In this document: piece after piece, positions 1 to 12,455 of the stretch
Layout of the letters: each line of letters opens with the position of its first letter
Numbering within the stretch: the stretch's first letter is position 1
NCBI RefSeq assembly: GCF_000524195.1
Contig: NW_020170405.1
Location: forward strand, 476,970 to 540,969
Direction: 5' to 3'
Origin: Echinococcus granulosus
Lineage: Eukaryota > Platyhelminthes > Cestoda > Cyclophyllidea > Taeniidae
Length of the DNA stretch: 64,000 nt
Position numbers and translations under genes: made by a program
The notes under the pieces: generated by a model
The model's database searches: none
The model's input: the letters and a program-made list of their open reading frames with translations, nothing else
Told to the model about the DNA's origin: nothing

Positions 1-626
1 GGAAATTCAACTCATTTCTGCTCACTCGACTGTTAGGCCAGATTCCACCTGACTGAAAACGCAGCGTTGAATGCAAACTCCACGCCGCAGGTTCACCACA
101 ACCTAACAAATTGAGAGATTTATCTAATAACTTCTGAGTGTTCTCATCCGTGAATCAAATGTCGTATTTCCCCAAAAGTTCACTAATTTTGCAACAAACT
201 GTACGCATGCGCAACCCACTGAAAAAGCAATTAGAGCACAAAAACAAAGACACGGGGGAAGAGAGCACTACACAATGTATTTTGGCTATTAAAAATAGTA
301 ATAAATGTGGATTAGGACTGGTCTTAGCATCAAAGCGAAAAACAATCCCATTTACTACAGCTACGCTAGAAAGGTTGGGGGGCGGGGGGGTACATTACAC
401 AGCCAGAAACGAGTTTGGCAAAGCACAAGACAGGGAGAGGGGAAAGGAAGAGAACAAACGGTGGCTACACAATTAATGGCTCAATTTCTGGCTGAGACTA
501 CGATGGTGGTGCAGACCGCTAGTCATAGTTGCCATGCACGTGGAGAGGATGATTGTGTACAAATTCTAAAATCCTGAAAGTTGTTACAGATGGAAGAAGA
601 AGGAGGGAAAGGAGGGAGAGAGGAGT
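1..626. other. Region downstream of CLUH, no gene supported
   Basis: No convincing coding exon is visible on either strand. Reading frames of 90-112 codons on the plus strand have no recognisable motif and no splice-site support. A G-rich run lies near 376-391. Because CLUH ends at 627 on the minus strand, the right end of this stretch is expected to hold its short 3' untranslated region. Confidence 0.5.
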
Positions 627-3600
627 TCACTTCACTTTATTGCCAGAAACAGCCGCTCCAACAGGGCTCTTTGGTGAAACATCATCGTCTTCGACGGGAG
701 AAATTTGCACGGTACTCACCTCCTGACTGCTCAAACCGTTTCTACCTTCGTCACTCCTAGAAACGGCGACCGGTGGGCTAATAGGAAAAAGCAAAATCCC
801 ATTATGCAATAATCACATTGCAAACCGACGGTGGACGAGATGCGAACGCTCACAGTTCCAGCTCATTTCTAAAGGCTGAAACACCACAATAAAAAAGACA
901 GGAACTCACTTTAAGTGGACATAAAAAATCCCGTTTACTCGATTAAGGGTATCGAGAATGGTCACAAAGGTGGGTGTGGGGAGAGCCTGACCAAGACCCA
1001 AAGTGGCGACCATTCTCTTCCCCTTTCCATTGCCATTCAATGTCTCCGCGGTCCTGGAAGCACCGAGGGGTTTCTGCAGTTGACGTGCCACATTGACAGC
1101 CTGCTGCGTGAGTGTGTGAAGGCACTCGTTGCTGTCTCTCGTATACTCGCTATTCTCACCAAAGCGCTCCAGATAGATAGCGTACCGACGCTTCTCGCAG
1201 TCCAACGCGGAACGAAAGTCACCCCGGTAGGCATGGGTTCGACTCAAAAGGTGCGAGTTAAATGCCTCTTTTAAGCTCTTTTCACCATAGAACCTGAAAT
1301 ACGGATATAAAAACATTATTCAGTCCAGTTCAATGAAAGCAAATAGATATGTGTCCTCAGTGACCTCACATTTTGTTTAACTTGAGGGCATTTTCAAGGA
1401 AAATAACGGAGGTGTCGTACTCCTCTACTGCGTGAAGCATAAGGCTAATATTGACGTCAATTTGAGCGATTTCCGGATGGACTTCACCATGACACAAGAG
1501 AGCCAGATACCGGGCTCGATAGAGCAGTTGAAAAGCGATCGCCACGTGTCCACAGGCGAAGCAATACAACGCCATGTGTATCTGAGATTCGAAAAAAAAA
1601 GTAAAGATTTATACAGTGCTACAAATGGAACAGTTTATGACTTACAACATTTAAGTAGGAATTAATTACTAGTATCAAATGCTAATTTGGGAAAAAGTAA
1701 AGTCGAATTTATTCGCCATGTTTTAATTCCTACATTGTTCTGCATTGAGCGTACACCTCTTAAGCAGTCTCCAAAACTATTCTTATGAGACCAGCACAAA
1801 TCGCAGCGGATTTGATGCTAACGTTAAATGCAAATATCAGTAAGCCAGGGCACGACAATAATGCTGCTTTGCACACATACAATCAGAACAACTCATTATC
1901 AAGATCTAACGATAAACAAAACAACACGAGTTCGCTGCCAGCACAGACCCCAAGCTTACAGGTGAAAACGAATGGGGTCGACGATATGACACCATTGGAC
2001 TTAAGTATGACGTGAAGGCACCACAGTGCACTGAAAACTTTCAACTGTGATAGCACGATACGTATTTGTGCAGATGATACACAAATCAAATACGTTATAA
2101 TACGTATTTGATCATCAAAAAATTCGACTATTGTGCCGATCGGCTACATACATATTCAGCAGCGGTGCTCGGACTATCAATGCCATGGACACGTTCGCTG
2201 ATCATGGTGGCGCGTTGCTGGTAGAGCAGAGCTGTCTGATGGTCACCCATGACGTAAGAGAGGCGAGCAAGAAGCCTGTTGCAGGCGCCAATATCGGGAT
2301 GCAGAGGGCCATAGACGGTGTTGAGCAGATTCAGTGCCTCTGAGATCAGCTCAGAGCCGCGTTGAAGAAAGCCCTCAGCGATGTGCTTCTGGCCCGAAGT
2401 GAAGTAGCGATAGGCGTGGAAGGCGTAGGGGTGGAGGTGCTTCACTAACGGATAGAGAGAGACCACATCCTCAAGAGCAAATACTGGGCGAGAGTGGTGG
2501 CGAGCACCGTTCGGTGGGAGGAGAGCATACTCGTGCAAGACCAGTTGGATGCCCACTGCCTGGCAGAATGAGCGCAAAATTTGTGTGCGTGTGACGCTAT
2601 GGGTCTGGCAGAATGTATCCACGTCTGACCTTGGAAGTGAAATAATCACAGGTGCAATGGTAATCCTCAATTTGTCAAGGTATTGGTAAAGGCTGAATAG
2701 GCATTACGCTTACAGTTCCAGATCAATGTGGTAGTATTCCTTGACTTCTTTGCTTAGGCTGGCCCAAAAAGAGGTCGCCGTTTCATTAATCCAAGCCATT
2801 TCCTCTATAGTACAAAGGCATTATCGTAGCGTGATCAGATGTAGGAAAGAAAAATTTGCCAATAAACATACCTACGGAGTCCAGTTGAGACTTTCCACGT
2901 TTCTTTCCCTTCTTCACTTTGTGCATTTTCTGAATTTGCTAAAGCAAAAAAAGATACATCCATCACTTATCCAACCTCTGTAAAAATGAGGTCTGTGTGA
3001 GTGTATGCGGACTCAAGAGTTACTGAAAACGAAAACAAGAAACGTGGACAACATAACATAACCACAGCATCCATTTCTGTAACACATCTCCTTTACTTAA
3101 ACTACGAAGCACAAATACATTTTCTTTTTTCTTCCCCCCAACCTTTCGCTTTGACGTAGTTTAAAAGATCTCCATTGCAAAGAAACGAGAATGCAACTGA
3201 TGCGTATACTCGTACAAATACTCAAGACGCCATTTCTAGATTCTGCATATTAGAGCAATAGAAAATTATAAAATAGAATTGCTAAAAACTCGTCAATTTT
3301 TGTCTGTTGAGACCACCCAGAGTTCGGACGATTAATAAGTATATCACACCAATCAAATACCGATTTTCGGTGTCTTATTTTAACTCCGCACAAAAAGAAC
3401 CGATGATGGTACGAGAAAGAAATAATAATTAAATTTTCCTTGCAACGAGGATGAACCTCCAAAGAAAAAGATTTATGATCAGTAAACTCGCATACTATGC
3501 AAGGAACCTAGCCACACAGTACCGATTAGGGCCCAGCGAAAGGGGGGGTAAATGCTAATATGGGTATGGACGTATTGGGTGGAGAGGAGAGGTCATAAGG

Positions 3601-6600
3601 AGAGAGGGACACACCCCTTCCTGACTAAGAAGAGGAAAGAACAGGGTATAGGTACTCACCTCATCCACACCAGCAAGGGGTTGGAGTGAAGGGCAGGCAG
3701 TGAGAAGGCAGTTGAGGAAGTGGGCCACGGCAGCAGAGACAAACATTGGATCGACATCTTGAATGTATGGTTTGAACAAATGCTTGGCTGAGCGGACCAC
3801 CATTTCGCAAACCGCTAGTCTCTACATGGAAAAGCATAAAATTGATTGGGAGCTTCAATGGTTTCGTGAACGCAATCCTCTTATTTAGGATAAACTCACG
3901 TATAGGTATGCAAGAGTGGGCTTATCTTTGATCTCCTCCACGATTCTATTCAAGTAACGAACGTTGATGCCCCTGCAAAAAAGGAAAAGTATATGAACAA
4001 AGACGAGATCTCTACACACTTGTAAATTAAACAAGTAAGCCCTAAAATGAAGACGACTATGCAAAACTGGCTATACATCAGTCGCCTGAATGCCAAGGAG
4101 CACAAGAGCTAACTTTGGAAGAAAATACGCGAGATTTTTGGTTTAGCACACACAGGTAATCCACCCAACTAATGGAGAAGTTGTGAAACCTCTTGCCAAT
4201 TGTGTGGTCAACATCGTTACCTGAGGGCAGGTTATCGTATACGCTAAAATGCCTTCAAAGCAAGCGCAAGTTTATGCTCCATCAAAGAAGAGAAACCACT
4301 TGCAAAATGGAGTTGAAAGACACTTTCGGAGATATTTGAAATCACTAACAGAAAAATGTGGATAAAACTCATACGAATTTCGGTTCAGAAGGGGGATAAA
4401 ACACGGTTCCAATATACCGATTCCAAACAACAAAGCAAGAATTAGGCTTCACATTTGTATGAGCTACTGTCACGCACAGCAAACATTTAGGTGGAACACT
4501 CACCTCTGGTGGAGAATTTCCACCAAAGCTCGTCCGTCCTGTGGAATGACTGTGAAACTGAGACAGTCTTCAATGAATGTAGGAATCTGGTGCAGAACAA
4601 GGAACTCGCAGATCTCTTGGATAAGTTCTCTATCCCTCTTAAGATCTTCCTCCTGTTAACGACAAATTCAAGTAGAGAAAACGTGAGATTGAAGATTCTG
4701 AACTTTGTTTAAACACATTTCAAGGTGTTATCAACAATAAAAGTGTCAATCGGAAGGTTCTACTCCAGTAGCGTAGTTATAACTTTACGCAGACAAATGG
4801 TGAAATGGCAGACGTGACTCTTACTAACTGCCACGATTACACATAGGAGTGAAAAAAAGACCAACCTCTTCCTTTGCGAAGGTAACAGTAGATTTGAAAG
4901 CATCAGGGTTGAAAAGAATTTCTAATGAAGCATTTTTAAACGTTTTGATGGATTGTGTCGCCCTCTTCATGGCTTCTTCTAAATCCGGATCATCTAAGTT
5001 AACAAAATAAATTTTGCGTCGAATGTCCAACAGACAAACAACCTGAATATCTAGGCTTGATGGAGGTCGTGGGAAACAAGCAAAAAACGTTATTAGCTTC
5101 AACATTATGGCTGAAATATGATCCGCTTAAATGATTGGTCTCTGAAATTATAAACTGCGAGGTACAAACCTGTGCCCTCGGTCATAGCCCTTCTGATTTT
5201 CGAGAGAGAAATGCTATCAACGTTGTCAGAGTGTTGAGTACCGCCGAAGCTTTTCTCCTGAAGCATAATTTGTTGAACCGTTTTGGCGGCTGAGTCTGCA
5301 TTGAGTAAGAGAACACCATTTACATCATTGCTGGGGCCCTTAACCTCCTTCTCCTCCTCTTCCGCTTTCGTTCCTTCCTTCACCGCTTCCGTATGAGATG
5401 TTGTGCGAATCTTCCGCAATTCTTCAGCCGCCTTCCTCGAAAATTCCTCCTGACGCAAGCTACACAAAGGAATAGGTTTGTTGGGGTTCGAGACAATAAG
5501 TGCAATAAACGTACTCGCAGAAGGAATCAACTAGTTCCTGTCGAAGGGAGGGAAGGAGGTGGCGATGGGTATAGGGATAACCGAGTTTTTGCATAGTCTC
5601 ACTGAGTGCAGGTCGAACGGAGGTAGGAGCACCACCAAGGTAATTGACATCGGGGGGAAAGGTATTCAGAAGATCAAGCAGGTAGGTTCGGTTATCGTTG
5701 CCCACAATCCCCTTGCAATCCACTGAGGACAGGAGGTTAACAACTCTGTCNNNNNNNNNNNNNNNNNNNNNNNNNNNNNNNNNNNNNNNNNNNNNNNNNN
5801 NNNNNNNNNNNNNNNNNNNNNNNNNNNNNNNNNNNNNNNNNNNNNNNNNNTGACTTGTCCAAAACTCTAGGCAATACAAATTTGGCGTGTGCGTGAAGAG
5901 TAGTTCAAATTACTCCACCAATGCCTCTTCAAAGACAAGAAAAGGCTTCGAATATGAATACATGAGATCCGTATATACGTAAAATGGAGGTCCGGATGAA
6001 ACGAGGTGTATTTGCTAAAAAGAGAATAATGGGCTCACTTGTGAGGACGGATTCTCAACGATTTAGCAGATTTCGTAAGGATTTTAGTGTATCGTTCGTC
6101 ATCGACCACTGTTTTACCGAAATCGTTTGATCCATAAACGATAAGCTGCTCCTGCTCCTTTTCAAGAATTCCTACAAAGAGAGTTGCATTTCAGGTTAAA
6201 CACTTCTGTTGATGGTTAATGACATAAAAACGTGTTTCCATTCTTTTAAAACTGGCCGGCAAATTATACGCCTTACCTGGAATGATCGTCTGGGCAGTAA
6301 CTCGATAGCCACGATAATCGATGAGTGCAGTTCCAAGAGTGCAGAGACCGCTTTGATCCAGTGTTGAGTAGGCTCTGACACCATTCAGATCACAACTCTA
6401 AAATGATGTAAATGCAAGAACTAGACTATTTGACACTGCAACCTAACCTCACAATACCCAGAGTCTAGATAATTGGATACCAGAAAAATAGTCAAACTGG
6501 TATACAACATTGCAAAAGCCGAATAACATTCGCTAGAATGACAATGTCACACAGAAAGCTTTCGATCCACGTGGCACAGCCTCCACAACGGTGAGATGAT

Positions 6601-8315
6601 GATTCCATTCATGATGTTTGAGCTGGTATAATTCAAGGCTTTCCGTATGCTGGTAATAAAGTCACTCATTTGTTTTACAATGAGCACGGAGGTAATTCAA
6701 GTGGTACTGCTAGGAGGATATTTCTGAAAATACTGTTAACGTTAAGATCTGGTACATCCTATGAGAGTACAAAATTACCGTCGCAGAGTAGGCAGCTGCA
6801 TTACCACCCAGATCCTTGTAGTGATCTTTGACGTCGAAACCGAGTGAGAAGAACATGTTGTTCCAAATAAACATCTGTTGCTTTCGCTTCTCCCCCGGAT
6901 TAATCGCTACAATTTCCCCGTTGATGACATTAACGGCAGCTCGAGTGCTGGCCGCGACAAAATCGCAGTTTGACTTGAAAACGGCACGATCGCGCATCAG
7001 TTGCTCGTTAATATCGTTCTGAGGTAGTTCACGTGTCGCCTGCAGTTCATCATTCCAGTCACGAGTTTGACCTGGCAGATTTTCTTCCCAAGCCATTCTT
7101 GATGTTAATGCTGCAAGGGCATTATATGTTCACTCAATAACTTTTGCATATTTGGTGAACTCACAGTCAAAACCCCAAACTCACATTCTTCCTTTCGCAC
7201 GGAATCCAAGGTATGCTGCCAGTTAGGTGTTAGCCAAGAGTGAACCTGATATGGTGTAGGAAGCCGTTCGAACGGATGCTTATTCGCTCTCCGTTTAAGT
7301 AAGGTGTCGTAAGACTTTTTGAAAGCGGGACTCAATTGCTTAAGGAGATCGACAAGTGAATGCACTACATAGATATTTTGCACAGGGGCAGGATTGAAAA
7401 TCTCGTCGGTTGTTCTAAAAAGAGGAAGCCAGATAAAAGCAGCAGTGAATTAGAGTGCTTTGGGTGAAACCTTGGAACCTACTGATTGACGTAAAAACCT
7501 CGTGGACACGCTGTAATGTGGCATCGTTTGCCTTCAAGCGTGTGTACGACCAGGTAAAGCAAATCACCGGCGAGACGACGAGCGGAGGGTGGGGGATTCC
7601 AATTGCTATAGTTTAGTTGTTGAAGGCAATCCAGATCACTATCTTCCTTTGAGATGGGATGCAAGGGCATAAGAGGAGGCTCGGAATTTGATCCGGCGGG
7701 CATAATATACGAAGGAGGAAGAAAGTTCAAGGAGCTGGGATCGGCACGATTTGGCTTTCGTTCTGTAAATAAGTGACAAGATTATGCGGTAACTCGGATT
7801 TCGAAATATCGCATACCTAAAATGTCGCCCAAAGTAACCGAGCTCAAAAAGGACAATGACATCTGTTCTCTGCCAGCGTATGCATCGCGCAATTTAACGC
7901 TGTTCAAAATCTCAAGTACGTGCTTCACATGATTACGCACTTCACGAGTGGTATAACGCTCTAAACAGTTGCCAAAAACGTGTTCTGTATTACCTTCTAC
8001 GACGCGAATTTCAGACCCCTCTTCAAGACCTTCAATCGACTTTAGGTCCGTGAACAAATCAAGAGTTTGATCATTGAAGTGTAGTGAGAAACATGTCCGA
8101 TGACACGACTCCTCACGCTCCATTAGTGCACGATGTATTTCTTGAACAATTTCCCCTGAAGATACTTGCACTTTGCATGTGTCCGAATTGGGGAATATAA
8201 CATTAACGTAGTACGATATTCCGTCAATTCCATCTACCGGTGCCAAATTTTCTTTTGAATCATGGTCTGGAGAATGTTCATCCATAGTCGATTGATGTTC
8301 AGTGGACATTGTCAT
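627..8315 (-). CDS. CLUH: Clustered mitochondria protein homologue (CLUH)
   Basis: CLUH is a cytosolic RNA-binding protein that binds mRNAs of nuclear-encoded mitochondrial proteins and keeps mitochondria dispersed. Exons, 5' to 3': 8315-7817, 7762-7483, 7414-7185, 7110-6779, 6397-6277, 6171-6039, 5866-5515 (contains the N run 5751-5850), 5459-5170, 4993-4866, 4652-4504, 3972-3900, 3821-3660, 2929-2872, 2804-2714, 2629-2152, 1581-1370, 1293-910, 777-627. All phases agree, giving about 1340 aa if no codon is missing in the N run (human CLUH is about 1300). Visible: acidic N terminus then ubiquitin-like CLU N domain (about residues 30-110); CLU domain (about 310-615, with [39 protein letters not shown]); acidic linker; CLU-central/eIF3-like region (about 740-900, [10 protein letters not shown]); TPR repeats (about 1010-1260, [17 protein letters not shown]). 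The second ATG, two codons in, is an alternative start. The C-terminal tail is acidic, Ser/Pro-rich and least certain, because a good donor (gtgagtacc) lies near 713. Confidence 0.96.
637..642 (-). promoter_or_regulatory. AATAAA hexamer overlapping the last CLUH codons
   Basis: On the minus strand the Asn-Lys codons a few residues before the proposed CLUH stop (TGA at 629-627) read AATAAA. If used as a poly(A) signal, cleavage would fall about 10-30 nt further on, at or just after the stop codon. Function is inferred from position only. Confidence 0.4.
2087..2110. repeat. Short inverted repeat in a CLUH intron
   Basis: Two 9-bp arms (caaatacgt and acgtatttg) flank a 6-bp spacer, tataat. A third related piece, acgtatttg, lies about 30 bp upstream. 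It sits in the intron between CLUH exons 15 and 16. No function can be assigned. Confidence 0.6.
5751..5850. other. Assembly gap of 100 N inside a CLUH exon
   Basis: Exactly 100 N, so a placeholder rather than a measured length. The codons on its two sides, read as if joined, align residue for residue with the remembered human CLUH stretch ending in SSVECKG, with nothing missing. The real gap therefore holds no codons, or only an intron. Confidence 0.95.
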
Positions 8316-8937
8316 AATGAGGAAAAGAGAAACAACAAGGACAGAAGCGAACTAGCAAGCAGAATCACGAAAAACTCACGTGAAAATGCACCGAGTCAAA
8401 AGCGTACAACTTGGTGTATTAATTAAAACTCGATTCCACATCTTAAATACAGGGAAGTCGAAAGTAAGTTGTGGACCAGCTCATTAAAGGGCTCTCAGTT
8501 GTTGTAATTTAATTAGCTCTTTCTGTAACCCCGACATTTATTGGCCAAAACTAAGACATTAATGGGCGTGTTCCCCAAGGAATTCGTAGTTGGTTACAGC
8601 TTAAAAAGAGTATGTAATTAATATTACTCACACCATACATCTTTTTTACTCGCCTACGAAAGGCCTACACGTGATATTATAAAAAATTTAGCTTATAGAT
8701 TTCCTAATTTCTTTGCATATGTAAGTATATGTTTTCTTTAAGTGTTGCTAATTCTCCGACTGCAAGGCTGATTTTCTAGTGTTTTTCGAAGGAAACGTGA
8801 TTCATATGCACTAATTTGTAATTTAAACACTTTGACTCAATCCTGCCTTAGTGTTGTCATAGTTACTAATACATTCTGGGTCATTTTATTCCCCGTTCAT
8901 TTGGAGACGCTGAGCAGATTTGCTCGAAATCTTTGCA
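8316..8937. promoter_or_regulatory. Shared upstream region between CLUH and the next gene
   Basis: About 620 bp lie between the start codon of CLUH (minus) and the proposed start of the gene at 8938 (plus). No coding exon is apparent. By position it must hold the CLUH promoter and possibly that of the divergent neighbour. The sequence is AT-rich and no TATA box or named binding site can be assigned with confidence. Confidence 0.4.
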
Positions 8938-11604
8938 ATGATGAACAAATCAGATCGTTTTTCATCGGTAATGAGGTACCAAGTAATTGGAATAATTCCT
9001 GTAGTTATCCAAATTTACTTCCATTCCCATAGCATAAATACTTCGGTTTTTAAATTTGAGGTATGTAGCTAAGGGTCTTGTTAGTAAAGTTTGTGGTTTC
9101 GCTGCAGTCGAACAGTAATGCAAATTTCATTTTGAAAGTGTTGAGCATACTGTTTTTATTTGTACATTTGATAAATCTAACTAATACCGATCTCGCTCCT
9201 TGGTGTGAGGTACTCTAATCACTTAAACACCGCTAAATCAACTTTAAAAGGATTTTGCAAAACTATCTCACATAATAGCTTGGATGTTAATTTCTGAAGC
9301 AAACTTCTTCGGGAATCATAATGCTGAAAATCAAGGACTTCGTGCATTGATTATTTTTCGTGACGTTTTGCACACTGTATTGGTATAAACGTCTTCTCTT
9401 TGGGTACATCTCATTTACCCCCACTTAATTGTTGAAGCTTTTCGGCGCCAAAATCTACATCAACCAAGGCGGATTTTAATGAGTCTACGAGGAGAAAATG
9501 CATCGATGATCTGATTGATGCGGCTTATGTCAGGAATGACTATAGGTAAAGAAGACACTTTGTAAAAAGGCGATTTGATAAACTGCTTTAGCTATTTGCT
9601 TACACCACTTCTCTTTCACTAAATAGCGTTGTAAGCAGAACTTCGCGAAATTCACTGGAAGCTCGTTTACAATTCTCACCTCACCCTTGATTCTATTCTA
9701 ACATGTGACGTCTCTGCTTTTTCTTTTTTTGACTCTCACATCAATAGGGATAGGCAAAGTTCCATTTTATAAAGGTGTGTGTCCTATAATTGTCATCTTT
9801 TCTATCGGCATAGCCATAGCGGTCCCACCTAAAGGCCATTGTTGAAAGACAATTTGTTAGGATTTCCCTGTGTTCAGTATTTCACTAGTCATGTCCTTGA
9901 GTATTTTACATTCTCCCTTCTAGTTTCTGCGTGAACTTCCCAATTGCTGTGCGCAGTTTTGTTGCGTCCATCATTCAGTCTTCCCTGAGTCGCATCTACG
10001 ACAACGAAATCGGAGTTCTTTCGGATGAGCCGAAGGGGTAAGAAGTTCTACTCTTTCAAGATTTATTCATGATATTCCTTATTCAGCTATTATCAGATGA
10101 TCTCTCTCTCTCTCTCTCTCTCTCTTTTTGTTCGTTTGTATGATTTTCAATGATAAGGCAGGTCGACTATTCAAAAAATTCTCTCATTCAATCCGAATAT
10201 GATGCCTACAATCTTATTGACACATCGCTGGAGAAGATGCTTACCCCCTCAAAACAACTAGATGAAAATGTATGGATTTCAAAAGCAAAACTCCAAGAAA
10301 CTCCTTGTGTTCCGCCAAACATTGATTGGCCAACTAACGAAGAATTCACTCCTGAACTTGGTGCTGAAAAGATAAAGCTCTATATGAAGGTGATTTTAAG
10401 AGTAAATAGATGCATTTGTAAGGAATACAGCCATACTTTTTAAACGAAATGACTATCCAAAGACGGCATTCTTAATTGTATGAAACAGTTGAAATCGTGT
10501 AGTTGCGATTTCTTTTAAGATTGTCAACAAATATGCTTTCTGCCTGATGGGATCATTAGCCTTAAATTAACTTTTTTATAGAGTTGGGATCTGACTTGTG
10601 GATGGGTGTACGCAATAAAAATGCTTCCACCAAAAGAAAAACGATTTTGGACTGAGTATTACTATGAAGCGCGCTTCAGTATTCCAACTCGCCGCCAACC
10701 GATTCCGAAGTACACAGTCTCGGTGTTTTTTACCCTCCGCAGAGCTCGCTGCAAACCAAGAGTGAGCTTCTTTCTCACACACTTTTGTTCCCACTTAAGC
10801 TGCTCTACTCCTACAATTTTACCAAATTTTTAACGTGTTGTGTATTTCAGACCTTGAAATACTGTCGCAAACATAAGAAACCGTTTTCTCACATTTTAAT
10901 GTTAGATCAAGTACTAATTTTTTTGGGCAACCAAGCGCTCGTATACGCACGGTAGTAACTGTTGTAAAATTTCTTAGTTTCATACGCATTAACTCTAATA
11001 TCCCCATCATTACGGTTTTATTTTGCATATTGGCTGATGGAGTGTACGCTGCACTATTTCTCGTGTTTGTTAAATCCCACTTTAAATTTCAGAAAACCCC
11101 AATTGACGTGTGTTATGTTGTTGAATCCTTAAGCCAAAAGAACAGGTATGTAAATTTTGTTACAAGATTTTACCAAACATTGCTAATAGTTGCAGCTAAC
11201 AATGAATACACAAAACCAAAGTAATTTGGACGATAGAAAAAGCTAAAGTTAGATCGGAACGACTAAAGCTCTATGCGTACTAACCGAGTGGTATAATTCA
11301 CTGATGCAGGAGCCCAAATGTGGTACAGCCGGATTCTATTTTAGGTACTCTTATAGATGGGAAAGCTAGATGCTTGTGCTTGACCTCGATTCACTTAGTT
11401 TAAAAATAAATAGCCAACTGTACGTCTTATATGTGGCTCCACCACGCTGTTACACCCTCCAGGAACTTAAAATCTAGGATTCAGGTATGAATTGTCACTA
11501 AAAGCATCCAAAATTTTAGGCCAGGAGAACACGCTTTTAATGAGGAATGGTTGAAGATGGTTCTGGAATACAAGGCAAAGCTAGGCGAACGACTTCGCTT
11601 TTAA
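8938..11604 (+). CDS. Unrecognised conserved-looking protein, 7 exons
   Basis: A gene model built from splice sites: 8938-8967, 9469-9545, 9924-10037, 10158-10389, 10582-10761, 11093-11145, 11520-11604, about 256 aa. All introns are GT-AG and phases agree across all seven exons; the longest open exons are 10158-10389 and 10582-10761. The protein is soluble, without an evident signal peptide or membrane span. It has a Trp-rich central segment (SWDLTCGWVYAIKMLPP, then FWTEYYYEARF) followed by a basic stretch, and ends EYKAKLGERLRF before TAA. I do not recognise the family. The first exon (Met-Met-Asn-Lys) is the weakest part: it is 30 nt long and an alternative acceptor exists near 9437. An AATAAA lies 27 nt after the stop. 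Neighbours (CLUH, COPG) give no functional hint. Confidence 0.6.
10101..10125. repeat. (TC)n microsatellite
   Basis: About 12 TC dinucleotides in a row, in the pyrimidine-rich part of the intron just before the exon that starts at 10158. It probably doubles as the polypyrimidine tract of that acceptor. Confidence 0.9.
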
Positions 11605-11630
11605 GTGGTTAAAGAGGGAGCAAACACCCA

Positions 11631-11636
11631 AATAAA
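11631..11636 (+). promoter_or_regulatory. Poly(A) signal of the gene at 8938-11604
   Basis: A canonical AATAAA begins 27 nt after the TAA at 11602-11604. The spacing is typical for a compact 3' untranslated region and supports the proposed gene end. Confidence 0.6.
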
Positions 11637-11908
11637 CATGCTACTGAAACAAATCCTAGTTTTCATTGATATTAATTCCGAGAATTATGCTTACATAATT
11701 TACAGGGTAACTGTGTTCCCTTAATTAAGTCTAGTGGTATGAGTAGGTAGGTGCCACATTGCTAGACTCACTAAAGACGCTCAGTTCCCCTGCAAGGCAT
11801 CCATTAGTAAAGAATTGAGCATGGTTAGAGGCCGTAGACAGAATAGTTAAATGTCATTATGAACCCTGCTTAATGTTGAAGGCCTGTGGGATGTAGAAGA
11901 GCTCTGAG

Positions 11909-12080
11909 TGTAGCGCCCCGAGACTCCCTTAAGACGAAAGAAGACACAATACTCGGGCAGAATATATATATTCAGCACGGAGAAGGTGTCTGGGCTATTG
12001 GCATGGCCCAAAAGGCCAGCCCCAGCCAGCGAGGTACGAGGGGGCTAATTCGAAGTACAAAAGTGGCGCCTCACCAATAA
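11909..12080 (-). mobile_element. Solo terminal repeat of the TRIM-like element
   Basis: Read on the minus strand this stretch follows the terminal-repeat consensus seen at 32627 and 36483: a start resembling the GTAACGGGCC region, a middle with GGCCATGCCA, then a pyrimidine tract and the conserved end with GTCTCGGGGCGCTACA (visible on the plus strand as gtagcgccccgagac). No internal region or second repeat is seen, so it is a solo or remnant copy. It lies about 380 bp upstream of the COPG start codon, in the opposite orientation. Confidence 0.75.
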
Positions 12081-12455
12081 TGGGGATAAACCACCATCGT
12101 ATTACATGAGAGACTGTATACAAAGGTTCTGTGGTCACAGTCGACTACACTAACATGAATGATTAACTGTCATTTAGAGGGCTAATCTGGCAAATTTGAA
12201 ATAAACGCAATATTTAGAAATCCATTTTATATTTTGTATATTTGTACCACTTCCTATGTCATATTTTGGTACATTCCAGTTGTATGCTGCATTAAGTATT
12301 AATTTCTATCATTTAAATATGATAAAAGGAGAAAAGTATTTTGTTTTATGACTGAAATAAGCATGCTCAATTAATGTTTGTTTGTATAGCCGGATTGGCC
12401 AGAGGCTAATTGAAAGGTGCCGGCGCCGGATTTTCTTTACACGTCACGGTACAGT

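Noticed and set aside
1785..2015. Plus-strand frame of 76 codons rich in Asn, Ser and Thr in a CLUH intron
   Set aside because: Low-complexity composition, antisense to CLUH, no splice or poly(A) support.
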